Of a DNA stretch of 64,000 nucleotides, positions 24,038-32,865 are shown piece by piece (positions within the stretch are counted from its first letter, which is position 1; every line of letters starts with the position of its first letter). Under the pieces are notes generated by a model. The model saw only the letters and a program-made list of their open reading frames with translations. It was not told the origin of the DNA and made no database searches. Source of the stretch: DATBGZ01 sp963803115 (GTDB lineage: Bacteria > Actinomycetota > Actinomycetes > Mycobacteriales > Micromonosporaceae); the NCBI GenBank assembly GCA_963803115.1, contig CAWDLN010000018.1, positions 434,001 through 498,000 on the forward strand, in the 5' to 3' direction. The position numbers and the translations under genes were made by a program.

Positions 24038-25660
24038 ATGGCCGATGGAGCCCGGGCCTCCTGGTCCCGCGATGCCGTGATCTACGAGGTGTACGTGCGC
24101 AGCTTCGCCGACGGTGACGGCGATGGCCTGGGCGATCTCGCCGGCGTGGCCAGCCGGCTCGACTACCTTGCCGACCTTGGCGTGGACGCCGTCTGGCTAA
24201 CCCCGTTCTACCGCTCGCCTATGACTGACGGCGGCTATGACGTCGCCGACTACCGCGATGTCGACCCGAGTCTGGGCACGCTGGCCGACTTCGACAAGCT
24301 ACTGGTCGAGGCGCATGCTCGCGGTCTGAAGCTGATCATCGACCTGGTGCCCAACCACTGTTCAGACCAGCACCCGTGGTTCCAGGCGGCGCTGCGGGCC
24401 GGGACGGGCTCGCCCGAGCGGGAGAGGTTCCACTTCCGCAGTGGTGGCGATGCTCCGCCGAACAACTGGCAGTCCATCTTCCACGGTCCAGCGTGGACAA
24501 AACTCCCGGACGGGGACTGGTATCTGCACCTGTTCGCCCCGGAGCAGCCCGATTTCAACTGGGACCATCCGGCCGTACGGGCGGAGTTCGCCGACGTGCT
24601 CCGGTTCTGGCTCGACCGCGGTGTCGACGGAATCCGGATCGATGTGGCACACGGACTTGTGAAGGCACCTGGCCTGCCCGACGCGGTCGGCGACGGGCCG
24701 ATGATCCTGGGCGGCGCTCGTACCCCCTTCTTCGACCAGGACGGCGTGCACGAGATCTACCGGGACTGGCGGTCCATTTTGGACAGTTATACTCCCGAGC
24801 GGATCGCGGTCGCCGAGGCGTGGCTGGACAACTTGGGGCGGATGGCGCGCTATGTCCGCCCGGGTGAGCTGCACCAGTCGTTCAACTTCGAGTTCCTCGG
24901 CGCGCCATGGTCGGGAGCGGACTACCGGCGCGTCATCGACGAGTCGCTGTCGGCGATGGACTCCGTCGGTGCGCCGACGACGTGGGTGCTGTCCAACCAT
25001 GACGTGGTGCGGCATGCCTCGCGCCTCGCCGCCGGGGTCGGTGGCACCGCGGGCGGCGCAGGCGCGGACGGCGGGCCTGCGGCCGCAGGCGACCCGGCGC
25101 TCGGCTTGCGCCGGGCGCGGGCGGCGACGCTGTTGATCCTCGCCCTGCCTGGCTCGGCGTACCTGTACCAGGGCGAGGAACTCGGTCTGCCGGAGGTCTT
25201 TGACCTGCCCGCATCGGCGCGACAGGATCCGATATTCGCTCGAACGGGCGGAGCGCAGCTCGGGCGCGACGGCTGCCGCGTGCCGCTGCCGTGGTCCGGG
25301 CGGGGGGAGCCGTACGGCTTCGGTCCGGATGGCTCGCGCCCGTGGCTGCCGCAGCCGGCGGCCTGGGCGGACCTGACCGTAGCGGCCCAGTCGGGCGATC
25401 CCGACTCGACGCTCTCGCTCTACCGCGCCGCGCTACGGCTGCGACGGGAGCTGTTCCGTGGCGAGACCCTTCGATGGCGAAGCGAGTCCGGAGCGGATGT
25501 GCTGTTCTTCGAGCGTGGAGCCGTACGGTGTGCGGTCAACCTCGGCGCTGACGCTGTCCCGATCGACCTGGGCGACGTGCTTCTCGCCAGTGGTCCACTT
25601 CGGACAGACGAGCTGCCGCCCGACACCGCGGTCTGGTTCAGGGAGTCCACCAGAGCGTGA
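24038..25660 (+). CDS. Alpha-glucosidase (GH13)
   Basis: 540 residues. All GH13 regions are present: DLVPNHCSDQHPWF (region I), GIRIDVAHGL with the nucleophile Asp (II), VAEAWLDN with the acid/base Glu (III) and LSNHDVVRH (IV). RDAVIYEVYVRSFADGDGDG is the usual start. It most resembles oligo-1,6-/alpha-1,4-glucosidases acting on short malto-oligosaccharides. The start could also be GTG 24023. It is downstream of LacI operators and of the transporter/glycosidase deletion scar, and overlaps the convergent methyltransferase gene by 23 bp. Confidence 0.93.
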   Translation: MADGARASWSRDAVIYEVYVRSFADGDGDGLGDLAGVASRLDYLADLGVDAVWLTPFYRSPMTDGGYDVADYRDVDPSLGTLADFDKLLVEAHARGLKLIIDLVPNHCSDQHPWFQAALRAGTGSPERERFHFRSGGDAPPNNWQSIFHGPAWTKLPDGDWYLHLFAPEQPDFNWDHPAVRAEFADVLRFWLDRGVDGIRIDVAHGLVKAPGLPDAVGDGPMILGGARTPFFDQDGVHEIYRDWRSILDSYTPERIAVAEAWLDNLGRMARYVRPGELHQSFNFEFLGAPWSGADYRRVIDESLSAMDSVGAPTTWVLSNHDVVRHASRLAAGVGGTAGGAGADGGPAAAGDPALGLRRARAATLLILALPGSAYLYQGEELGLPEVFDLPASARQDPIFARTGGAQLGRDGCRVPLPWSGRGEPYGFGPDGSRPWLPQPAAWADLTVAAQSGDPDSTLSLYRAALRLRRELFRGETLRWRSESGADVLFFERGAVRCAVNLGADAVPIDLGDVLLASGPLRTDELPPDTAVWFRESTRA

Positions 25661-26441
25661 CCAGCGTGTCCTCCGGCGGCGCGAGGTCACGCGGATGCTC
25701 GGGATCGACGCCGAGCCGGCGCAGCTCACCCGCCACGTCGCCGTCGCGCTCTGGCGTGAGGCAGAGGCGCCGGCGGGTCAACGCCACCATGTCGGCGAAG
25801 CTCGAATACTCGGCCCGGGGCGGTCGCGGGCTGGTCTCGCGCTGAGCCGCGATACCGACCTCGCCGAGCACGTCAACGGCGTCATTCGCGGTCGGCCCGG
25901 TCGGTCGTTCGATGCCGTAGAGCGCCGTCCACAGTGGATTCAGCGGTGTCATCGGGTGGAGTGGAGTCAGTTCCAATACGACCCGGCGGCGGGCGTGGTC
26001 GGTGAGTGCGGTCACGAACGCGCCGAGGTCCGGCACGTTGTACGCCACGTGGTGGCAGACGACGACATCGGCTGCCGGCGTCTGCTCCGCGACGTCGGGC
26101 CAGCGACCCTCGATCGTGCGCGCCTCGAGCCTAAGTCGCTCCGCGCGGGTGGCGAGCGCGGCGAGCATGTCCGCGCTGACGTCGACTCCCGTGATCGGAG
26201 CACCCAGCGGCAGGCTCGCGGCGCCCGCGCCGCACCCGACGTCGAGCACGATGCCGCCGTCGCCGAGTGCCTCCCGGGCGCGAAGGTAGGAGGCGCCGGT
26301 CGGCGCGGCGACCGAGGTATCGGCGCGACGGGCGAAGACCTCCGTCGGCACTGTCCACGGCGAGTCGGGCACGGCGGCCAGAATCTCCGGCGGGATCGCC
26401 CATGCCTCGAGCTGCTGCCGCCAGTGTTCCGCGGCGTTCAT
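25638..26441 (-). CDS. SAM-dependent class I methyltransferase
   Basis: 267 residues. It shows motif I VLDVGCGAGAASLPL, the acidic end of strand 2 in ITGVDVSADMLAAL, and VVVCHHVAYNVPDL as the later strand. The substrate is unknown. It overlaps the TetR gene stop by four bases, so the two are co-transcribed. Confidence 0.85.
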   Translation of the reverse strand: MNAAEHWRQQLEAWAIPPEILAAVPDSPWTVPTEVFARRADTSVAAPTGASYLRAREALGDGGIVLDVGCGAGAASLPLGAPITGVDVSADMLAALATRAERLRLEARTIEGRWPDVAEQTPAADVVVCHHVAYNVPDLGAFVTALTDHARRRVVLELTPLHPMTPLNPLWTALYGIERPTGPTANDAVDVLGEVGIAAQRETSPRPPRAEYSSFADMVALTRRRLCLTPERDGDVAGELRRLGVDPEHPRDLAPPEDTLVTLWWTP

Positions 26442-27034
26442 CGCGGACCGGGCAGTAGCGCGGCCAGGCCGGTCTTGAAGGTCTCCGGCGGTGGTCCGCC
26501 GGTCAGGATGCGCTGCAACGCGTAGCCGGGCATGAGCGAGAAGAGCACAACGCCGACCGCCTCCGGATCGGTGCCGGCCGGCAGGTCTCCATGGTCAACC
26601 GCCCGTTGAGCGAGCCGAATAAGGATCGCGCGGATGCGGCCGTACACCTGCTCCACAAAGGACGCCAGGGCCGGGTCGTACATCGCTTCGCTCCAGATCT
26701 GCAGCGCCATGCGTAGGGCGCCATCCGGTCCGGTCTGCGCGGTGACCAGATCGGTGGCGCGCTGCATGGCGGTGGCGAATGACGGCGGCGGGTCCTCGTG
26801 CGCGAACTCGGCGAAGACCTCGGTGATCTGATCGATCACCTGCTCCGCCAGCGCCGTGATGAGATCGTTCTTGCTGGGGAAGTAGCGGTACACCGCGCCG
26901 ACGGACAGACCCGCTTCCTTGATCACGTCTTGCATCGAGGTCTGGTGGAAGCCGTTGCGCAGAAAACACACCCGCGCCGCGTCGAGGATCTGCTGCCGCC
27001 GGGCGGTCAGGTGTTCGGCAGAGACTCTGGGCAC
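26438..27034 (-). CDS. TetR-family regulator
   Basis: 198 residues from GTG 27034. The N-terminal TetR helix-turn-helix reads FLRNGFHQTSMQDVIKEAGL and SVGAVYRYFPSKNDLITALA. The ligand domain ends in a TetR_C-like helix. The frame continues upstream of 27034 for 101 codons without protein character, so the longer form is rejected. Divergent from the YhgE-like gene, with a palindromic operator between them. Confidence 0.9.
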   Translation of the reverse strand: MPRVSAEHLTARRQQILDAARVCFLRNGFHQTSMQDVIKEAGLSVGAVYRYFPSKNDLITALAEQVIDQITEVFAEFAHEDPPPSFATAMQRATDLVTAQTGPDGALRMALQIWSEAMYDPALASFVEQVYGRIRAILIRLAQRAVDHGDLPAGTDPEAVGVVLFSLMPGYALQRILTGGPPPETFKTGLAALLPGPR

Positions 27035-27045
27035 CGGTCGATTAT

Positions 27046-27112
27046 AAAACGAACATTCGCTTGACAACCCGGATTGGCCCGGGCATCGTGAAAGCGAATG
27101 ACCATTCGTTTT
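27046..27112. promoter_or_regulatory. TetR operators and TTGACA box
   Basis: CGAATGACCATTCG (27095-27108) is a perfect palindrome (6-bp arms, AC centre) within AAAGCGAATG...TTTT. A related site AAAACGAACATTCGCTT lies at 27046-27062, with CGAA-NN-TTCG at its core. A TTGACA follows at 27061. The TetR protein probably represses both itself and the divergent membrane gene here. Confidence 0.7.
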
Positions 27113-27125
27113 AGAACTTGGAGGA

Positions 27126-28112
27126 GTGGTGAAGCAGACGCCGTCTCTCGCCGTTCGCGCGGTGGGCATCGCCATCGGGGTCTCCGTCGTGCTCGGTCTG
27201 CTCGTGAGCTGGTTCGCCTGGCCCGCCAAGGAGCTCGAACCGCGCAACCTGCCCGTCGTTGTCGCCGGCCCGCCGCCCGCCGCGGCTGCCGTGTCCCAAC
27301 AGCTCGCGGCCGCGCGTCCCGGCGCATTCGAGGTCACGACCGTGGCCGACTCCGCCGCCGCCGATCAAGCGCTCCGGGATCGCGAGGCCTACGCCGCGTT
27401 CGTTGTCGCGGCCGACGGGATGAGCCTGCACACCGCCTCGGCCGCCAGCCCGACGGTGGCCGCCCTGCTCACCCAGGCCGCACAACAGCTCGGCGGTGGC
27501 CGTCCCGTCACCGTGGTCGACGTGGTGCCGAATGCGCCCGACGACCCGCGCGGGGTCGGATTCGCCTCAGGCTTCCTGCCGCTGGTCCTCGCCGGCATGG
27601 TCGCCGGGATCCTGCTCGCCGTGGTGATACCGCGTTGGCGTGATCGCCTCGTCGGCCTGGCCGCGTTCGCGGTCGTGGGCGGACTGGTCGGCGCCGGCGT
27701 GCTGTACTGGCTGGGAGTCATTGCGGGCAGCTACTGGGCGGCCGCCGCGGTCATCGCGCTCATGGCCCTCGCCGTCAGCAGTACGGTCTGCGGACTCAGC
27801 GCGGTACTCGGCGCGCCCGGGATCGGGCTGGGCGTGCTGGTTGTCTTCCTCTTCGGCAACCCCATCTCAGGAGTGGTGGCCGCACCCGAACTGCTACCCA
27901 CGCCGTGGGGCGCCATTGGGCAACTGTTGCCGGTCGGCGCCGGGGCCACATTGCTGCGGTCGGCGGCGTTCTTCGATTTCGCTGGCGCCACTGTTCCACT
28001 GTGGACACTGGTCGCGTGGGCGGTGCTCGGTCTGGTCCTGGTGACCGTCGGCCGTACCCCCGTCGGCGCCCACCGTCTCATCAACCGCGAAAAAGAGGCC
28101 GTCCCGGCGTAG
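27126..28112 (+). CDS. YhgE/ABC-2-type integral membrane protein
   Basis: 328 residues. One N-terminal membrane helix, an extracytoplasmic domain of about 110 residues (LPVVVAGPPPAAAAVSQQLA, AADQALRDREAYAAFVV) and then five or six helices (FASGFLPLVLAGMVAGILLA...). This is the layout of YhgE/Pip-type ABC-2 permease-like exporters. No ATPase is adjacent. GGAGGAG (27120-27126) abuts tandem GTG codons; the second (27129) may be the real start. Probably controlled by the divergent TetR. Confidence 0.8.
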   Translation: MVKQTPSLAVRAVGIAIGVSVVLGLLVSWFAWPAKELEPRNLPVVVAGPPPAAAAVSQQLAAARPGAFEVTTVADSAAADQALRDREAYAAFVVAADGMSLHTASAASPTVAALLTQAAQQLGGGRPVTVVDVVPNAPDDPRGVGFASGFLPLVLAGMVAGILLAVVIPRWRDRLVGLAAFAVVGGLVGAGVLYWLGVIAGSYWAAAAVIALMALAVSSTVCGLSAVLGAPGIGLGVLVVFLFGNPISGVVAAPELLPTPWGAIGQLLPVGAGATLLRSAAFFDFAGATVPLWTLVAWAVLGLVLVTVGRTPVGAHRLINREKEAVPA

Positions 28113-28221
28113 TGGTTGTCCACAACACAAAAGTGGCCGTGGCGGCGCCGTAGGAACCCGCCCGAACAGGTGGCCGCTGCGTTGGGGGAAGCCCTGCGTC
28201 GCCACAGTACGATCCGAGGCC

Positions 28222-28563
28222 ATGAGTGCCCTTCGGCTGGTGTTCCTGTACCTGCATCTCGTCGGCTTTGCTCTCTTGCTCGGCGGCGGTGTCGCGCAGT
28301 ACCTCTCGGGGAAGATCCGGATGAACGCGGCCATGCTCTGGGGTTCGGTGACGCAACTGGTCACCGGAGCGGTGCTGGCGTCGCCGCTGGGTCGTGAGGA
28401 GGAGCCGAACCCCGCGAAGCTCGCCGTGAAGGGCATCGTCGCAATCGTGATCTTCGTTATGGTGTTCTTCTCGCGCAAGCGCGAGCGGGTTAACTCGGGT
28501 CATTTCCTCGCGGTCATCGGCCTCACACTCGCGAATGCCGCGGTCGCCGTGTTTTGGCGTTGA
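28222..28563 (+). CDS. Small integral membrane protein
   Basis: 113 residues with four hydrophobic helices: LVFLYLHLVGFALLLGGGVA, MLWGSVTQLVTGAVLA, AVKGIVAIVIFVMVFF and FLAVIGLTLANAAVAVFW. This is a familiar conserved actinobacterial membrane protein of unknown function. ATG start at 28222. Confidence 0.7.
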   Translation: MSALRLVFLYLHLVGFALLLGGGVAQYLSGKIRMNAAMLWGSVTQLVTGAVLASPLGREEEPNPAKLAVKGIVAIVIFVMVFFSRKRERVNSGHFLAVIGLTLANAAVAVFWR

Positions 28564-28760
28564 GCCCGTCATTCTGGTGACATATCAGGCGTATCCTGTC
28601 ATCGTGATCCTCGTCCCCCGTCCGGGACACGGAAGGGTCACGGGCGGATAACGCCGCGGCACAGCAAATCGCGGTGCGCGCCGCGCGAAAACCACCGGGC
28701 GTACGCTCCCGACGTGGCATCGCTGCTGATGTTGCGGCGATTATGGGGAAGGAGATCATC

Positions 28761-29846
28761 TTGCGCCCAGCGCGAGGGATTAAGGTTGTCGCGGCCGCTA
28801 TGGCCGGCGGACTTACATTGGGCGCCGCTGCCTGCAGCTCAGCGCCCTCGACACCGAGCACGAACACGTCGGCCGGCACCTATACGACCTGCATGGTGAC
28901 CGACATTGGTGGTATCGACGACCGGTCGTTCAACACGTCGGCCTTCAAGGGCCTGACCAGACGCGAAGGCCGCCAGCGCGACCCTGGCCGAGCCGAAGAA
29001 CGTCTCGTCGAAGGCCGAGGCCGACTACGTGCCGAATCTGACCCAGTACGTGCAGCAGGGATGCAAGTTCATCCTCGCCGTCGGTGGTCTGATGGGCGAC
29101 GCAACGTCCGAGGTGCGCGAAGGCGAACCCGAACCAGCAGTTCGCGATCGTCGACTACAAGGCACCCGAGTCCAACGTGTACTCGATGCAGTTCGACACC
29201 GCGCAGGCCGCGTTCCTCGCCGGTTACCTGGCGGCGGGCTACTCGAAGAGCGGGAAGGTCGGCGACGTACGGCGGCCTGAAGATCCCGCCGGTGACCATC
29301 TTCATGGATGGCTTCGCCGACGGCGTCGCTTACTACAACCAGAAGAAGGGCAAGACCGTCCAGGTCCTCGGCTGGGACAAGGCCGCGCAGACCGGTACGT
29401 TCGCGGAGAGCTTCATCGACCAGGCCAAGGGCAAGGCGCTCTCGGACGCGTTCGTCGCCCAGGGCGCGGACGTCATCATGCCGGTCGCCGGCGGCACCGG
29501 CCTCGGTTCCGCCGCGGCGGCCAAGGCCGCTAACAACGCCTACGTCGTGATCTGGGTCGACGTCGACGGCTGCGAGAGCGCGGCCCAGTACTGCGCGGCG
29601 TTCCTCACCACCGTCGTCAAGAACATCCCGGACGCGGTGAAGGACGCAGCGCTGAAGTCCTCGACCAGCAGCGGGCTCGTCACCGGTGGCACCATCGGCA
29701 CGCTGGCCAACAACGGCGTCTCGATCGCCCCGTACCACGAGTTCGACAGTAAGATCGACGCCGGCCTCAAGGCCGAGGTCGACCAGCTGAAGCAGGACAT
29801 CATCTCCGGCACGGTGAAGGTTACGTCGCCGGCTCAGCCGAAGTAG
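28761..29846 (+). pseudogene. BMP-family nucleoside-binding lipoprotein with three frameshifts
   Basis: The receptor of a nucleoside ABC importer. TTG 28761 follows AAGGAG at ideal spacing and gives a lipoprotein signal ending GLTLGAAACSS. BMP hallmarks are DIGGIDDRSFNTSAFKGL, NLTQYVQQGCKFILAVGGLM, VYSMQFDTAQAAFLAGYLAA, IFMDGFADGVAYYNQKKGK and VIMPVAGGTGLGSAAAA. To read them all the frame must change near 28958, 29118 and 29272; the last is explained by one inserted G. Homology is collinear and complete, so either the gene was recently inactivated or the sequence contains indel errors. The genes downstream are intact apart from one frameshift. Confidence 0.85.
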
Positions 29847-29901
29847 GAGACGATCCAGCCCGCGACCCAGGTCGCGACTGGACGGAGGAGTAGTGACACC
29901 G

Positions 29902-29942
29902 GGCCGGCCCCCGTGGTGAGATCATCGCCGAGGGGGCCGGCC
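29902..29942. terminator. Intercistronic hairpin after the BMP gene
   Basis: GGCCGGCCCCC (29902-29912) pairs perfectly with GGGGGCCGGCC (29932-29942), an 11-bp all-GC stem. Partial termination here would keep the receptor in excess over the ATPase and permeases, as is common in importer operons. Confidence 0.75.
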
Positions 29943-29959
29943 GCCTGTTACCCCGAGGT

Positions 29960-31515
29960 ATGCCCGCCCGCCCACTGTTACATCGGGAGGTTGCGCTGAA
30001 ACTCGAACTGCGCGGCATCACCAAGCGCTTTGGGAGCCTGGTCGCGAACGACCACATTGACCTGACCGTCGAGCCCGGCGAGATCCATGCGCTGCTAGGT
30101 GAGAATGGTGCGGGCAAGTCCACCCTGATGAACATCCTGTACGGTCTCCTCCAGCCGGACGAGGGATCGAGATTCTGGTCGATGACAAACCGATCCGGAT
30201 CCGGGGACCGCGGGACGCGATCGCGGCGGGCATTGGCATGGTGCACCAGCACTTCATGCTCGTACCGGTCTTCACCGTGACCGAGAACGTGATGCTCGGC
30301 CACGAACAGACATCGCAGGCAACGGTCGGGGTACTCGACCGGCGCACGGCTCGTCGCGAGGTCGTCGAGGTGTCGCAGCGGTACGGCCTCGCCGTTGACC
30401 CGGACGCAGTCATCGAGGATCTGCCGGTCGGAGTGCAGCAGCGCGTCGAGATCGTCAAGGCGCTGACTCGCGAGGTCGACCTGCTGATTCTCGACGAGCC
30501 GACCGCCGTGCTGACCCCGCAGGAAACCGACGAGCTGCTCGAGGTCATGCGGGCACTGCGCGACTCTGGCAAATCGATCGTCTTCATCACGCATAAGCTG
30601 AGAGAGGTCAGGGCGGTCGCCGACCGGATTACGGTGCTGCGCCGTGGTCGCGCAGTCGGTACTGCCGCGCCGACTGCCAGCGAGGGGCAGCTCGCTTCGA
30701 TGATGGTCGGCCGTACCGTTCTCCTCGAGGTCGCGAAGGAAGCGGCCCGTCCGGGCGCACCGGTGCTCGAGGTCGCCGGACTCGCGGTTAACGACGATCG
30801 GGACCACCGCGCGGTCGACGGAGTGGACCTGGTCGTCCACCACGGCGAGGTGCTCGGCATCGCTGGGGTTCAGGGAAACGGGCAGACCGAACTCGTCGAG
30901 GCCATCATGGGCCTGCGCCCGATCGTCGTCGGCTCTGTGGCGCTCGAGGGCAGGCCGCTGCACGGCCGGAGCACCAAGCAGATCCTCCAAGCCGGCGTCG
31001 GCTACGTGCCCGAGGATCGCAGCGTCGACGGTTTGATCAAGGAATTCTCCGTGGCCGAGAACCTCGTTCTTGACCTCTACCACCGGCCGCCGTACGGATC
31101 GCGCTTCTCCCTTAATCTGGACAAGATCGCCGAGTCCGCGCATGGCCGAATTGAGGCGTTCGACATCCGGACCTCATCGGACGAGGCGGCCGCCGCCACG
31201 CTCTCGGGCGGGAACCAGCAGAAGGTCATCGTGGCGCGGGAGTTCTCCCGGCCCTTGAAGCTGTTCGTTGCCTCGCAGCCGACTCGCGGTCTAGACGTCG
31301 GCTCGATCGAGTTTATTCATCGCCAGATCATCCACGAGCGGGACGTCGGAACCGCAGTGCTCCTAGTCACGAGTGAACTGGACGAAGTGCTGGCCCTGGC
31401 CGACCGGATCGCTGTCATGTACCGGGGCCGGATTCTAGCTGTGGTGCCGCCAACGACACCACGTGGGGAGATCGGCCTGCTCATGGCCGGGGTGACGAGT
31501 GGAGCCGCCGCATGA
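29960..31515 (+). pseudogene. Nucleoside ABC importer ATPase (NupA/RbsA-like) with one frameshift
   Basis: Two tandem ABC domains. The first has Walker A LLGENGAGKSTLMNILYGLL, the signature LPVGVQQRVEIVKAL and Walker B LLILDEPTAVLTPQE. The second has a degenerate P-loop GIAGVQGNGQTELVEAIMGL and LSGGNQQKVIVAREF. This is typical of the BMP/NupABC and ribose families. The frame breaks near 30170: adding one base in GGGATCGAG restores QPDEG...EILVDDKP. The true start is uncertain: CTG 29995 after CGGGAGG fits best, ATG 29960 is the nearest conventional codon. It may be a sequencing error in a living gene. Confidence 0.85.
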
Positions 31516-32861
31516 GTGAGACCACACCCGAGCCGCCGTCGTTCGCGGCGTCGCCCGAGAAGGGTCCCGCCGGTCCGGCCGACGCCACCGCGGCGGTGCC
31601 GACTACGGGCCAGTCAACCCCCGAGGGACCAGAGCCGTCGACATTCGCCGTGCGGTTCCTGCGCAACCTGTGGACAAGCAACACAGTGACCGTCACGATC
31701 CTCGCGATCGCGCTGGCGACGGTGATCGGCGCGATCCTGATCATCGTCTCTGATCCGAGCGTACGGTCCGCGTACACGTACTTCTTCGCCCGCCCGAGCG
31801 ACGCGTTGACGGCGAGCTGGAACAAGGTGGTCGACGCCTACTCGAACCTTTTGGAGGGTTCGATCGTCGACCCTGAGGCGATACAGCGGGCGATCAACGG
31901 GCAGGTCCCCTGGGAGCGGGTGTTCTTCCCCATCTCGGAGACGCTCGCCTACGCCGCACCGCTTGCCTTCACCGGGCTCGCCTTCGCGATTGCCTTCCGC
32001 GGCGGCCTTTTCAACATCGGCGTGCAGGGCCAGGCCATCATGGGCGCCATCGGCACTGGGCTCGCCGGCTTCCTGCTTCCCCTGCCGATCGGCATCCACG
32101 TCGTGGTCGCACTGATCGCTGGCGCGCTCGGCGGAGCGCTGTGGGGTTTCATACCCGGCATCCTCAAGGCCCGGACCGGAGCGCACGAGGTCATTACGAC
32201 CATCATGCTCAATTACGTCGCGCTCTACTTCCTGAGTTGGCTCATCATCCAGAACGGCATCCAGTACCCGGGGCGGTCCGACGCAATCAGCAAGCCAGTC
32301 GATGACTCGGCCAAGCTACCTCGGCTCCTCGAGCCGCTGGGACCGAGCCTGCGGCTGCACCTCGGCATCGTGCTCGCGGTGCTCGCCGCGTGGGCAATGG
32401 CCTGGCTGCTCAAACGCTCGACCTTCGGCTTCGAACTGCGGGCGGTCGGGCTCAACCCGGCAGCATCGCGCACCGCCGGCATGAGCGTCGCGTCAACGTA
32501 CGTGATGGTGATGGTGGTTTCTGGGGCGCTCGCGGGTCTCGGCGGTTCGATGATCGTAATGGGTACCGCCTACACGCTCACGAACGCCGTCATCGGCAGC
32601 GCTGGTTTTGACGGGCTTCTCGTTGGCCTGCTCGGCCGAGCCAAGCCGTGGGGTGTCCTCGCGGCCGCGCTCCTGTTCGGTGCGTTACAGGCGGGTGGCA
32701 ACCGGATGCAGTCCTTCTCCGGCATCTCGCTGGAACTGGTGGGTGTGCTACAGGCGCTGATCGTGGTCTTCGTCGCCGCTCCGGCACTGATCAGTGCGGT
32801 CTTCCGGCTACGACCCGCGAGAACGGGTGGGCTGGAGACCGGCATGGCGAAGGGGTGGTGA
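31512..32861 (+). CDS. Nucleoside ABC transporter permease 1
   Basis: 449 residues. A Pro/Thr-rich cytoplasmic N-terminus precedes about ten membrane helices. The BPD_transp_2 pattern is clear: FRGGLFNIGVQGQAIMGAIG and TGAHEVITTIMLNYVALYFL, then AGMSVASTYVMVMVVSGALAG. It pairs with permease 2 to form the channel. It overlaps the ATPase stop (ATGA-type) and lies 4 bp before permease 2. Confidence 0.94.
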   Translation: MSETTPEPPSFAASPEKGPAGPADATAAVPTTGQSTPEGPEPSTFAVRFLRNLWTSNTVTVTILAIALATVIGAILIIVSDPSVRSAYTYFFARPSDALTASWNKVVDAYSNLLEGSIVDPEAIQRAINGQVPWERVFFPISETLAYAAPLAFTGLAFAIAFRGGLFNIGVQGQAIMGAIGTGLAGFLLPLPIGIHVVVALIAGALGGALWGFIPGILKARTGAHEVITTIMLNYVALYFLSWLIIQNGIQYPGRSDAISKPVDDSAKLPRLLEPLGPSLRLHLGIVLAVLAAWAMAWLLKRSTFGFELRAVGLNPAASRTAGMSVASTYVMVMVVSGALAGLGGSMIVMGTAYTLTNAVIGSAGFDGLLVGLLGRAKPWGVLAAALLFGALQAGGNRMQSFSGISLELVGVLQALIVVFVAAPALISAVFRLRPARTGGLETGMAKGW

Positions 32862-32865
32862 TCCG

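Noticed and set aside
26438..27337. 299-residue version of the TetR protein
   Set aside because: The extra 101 residues overlap the operator and the divergent gene and are low-complexity Ser/Thr/Ala; GTG 27034 gives the normal family length.
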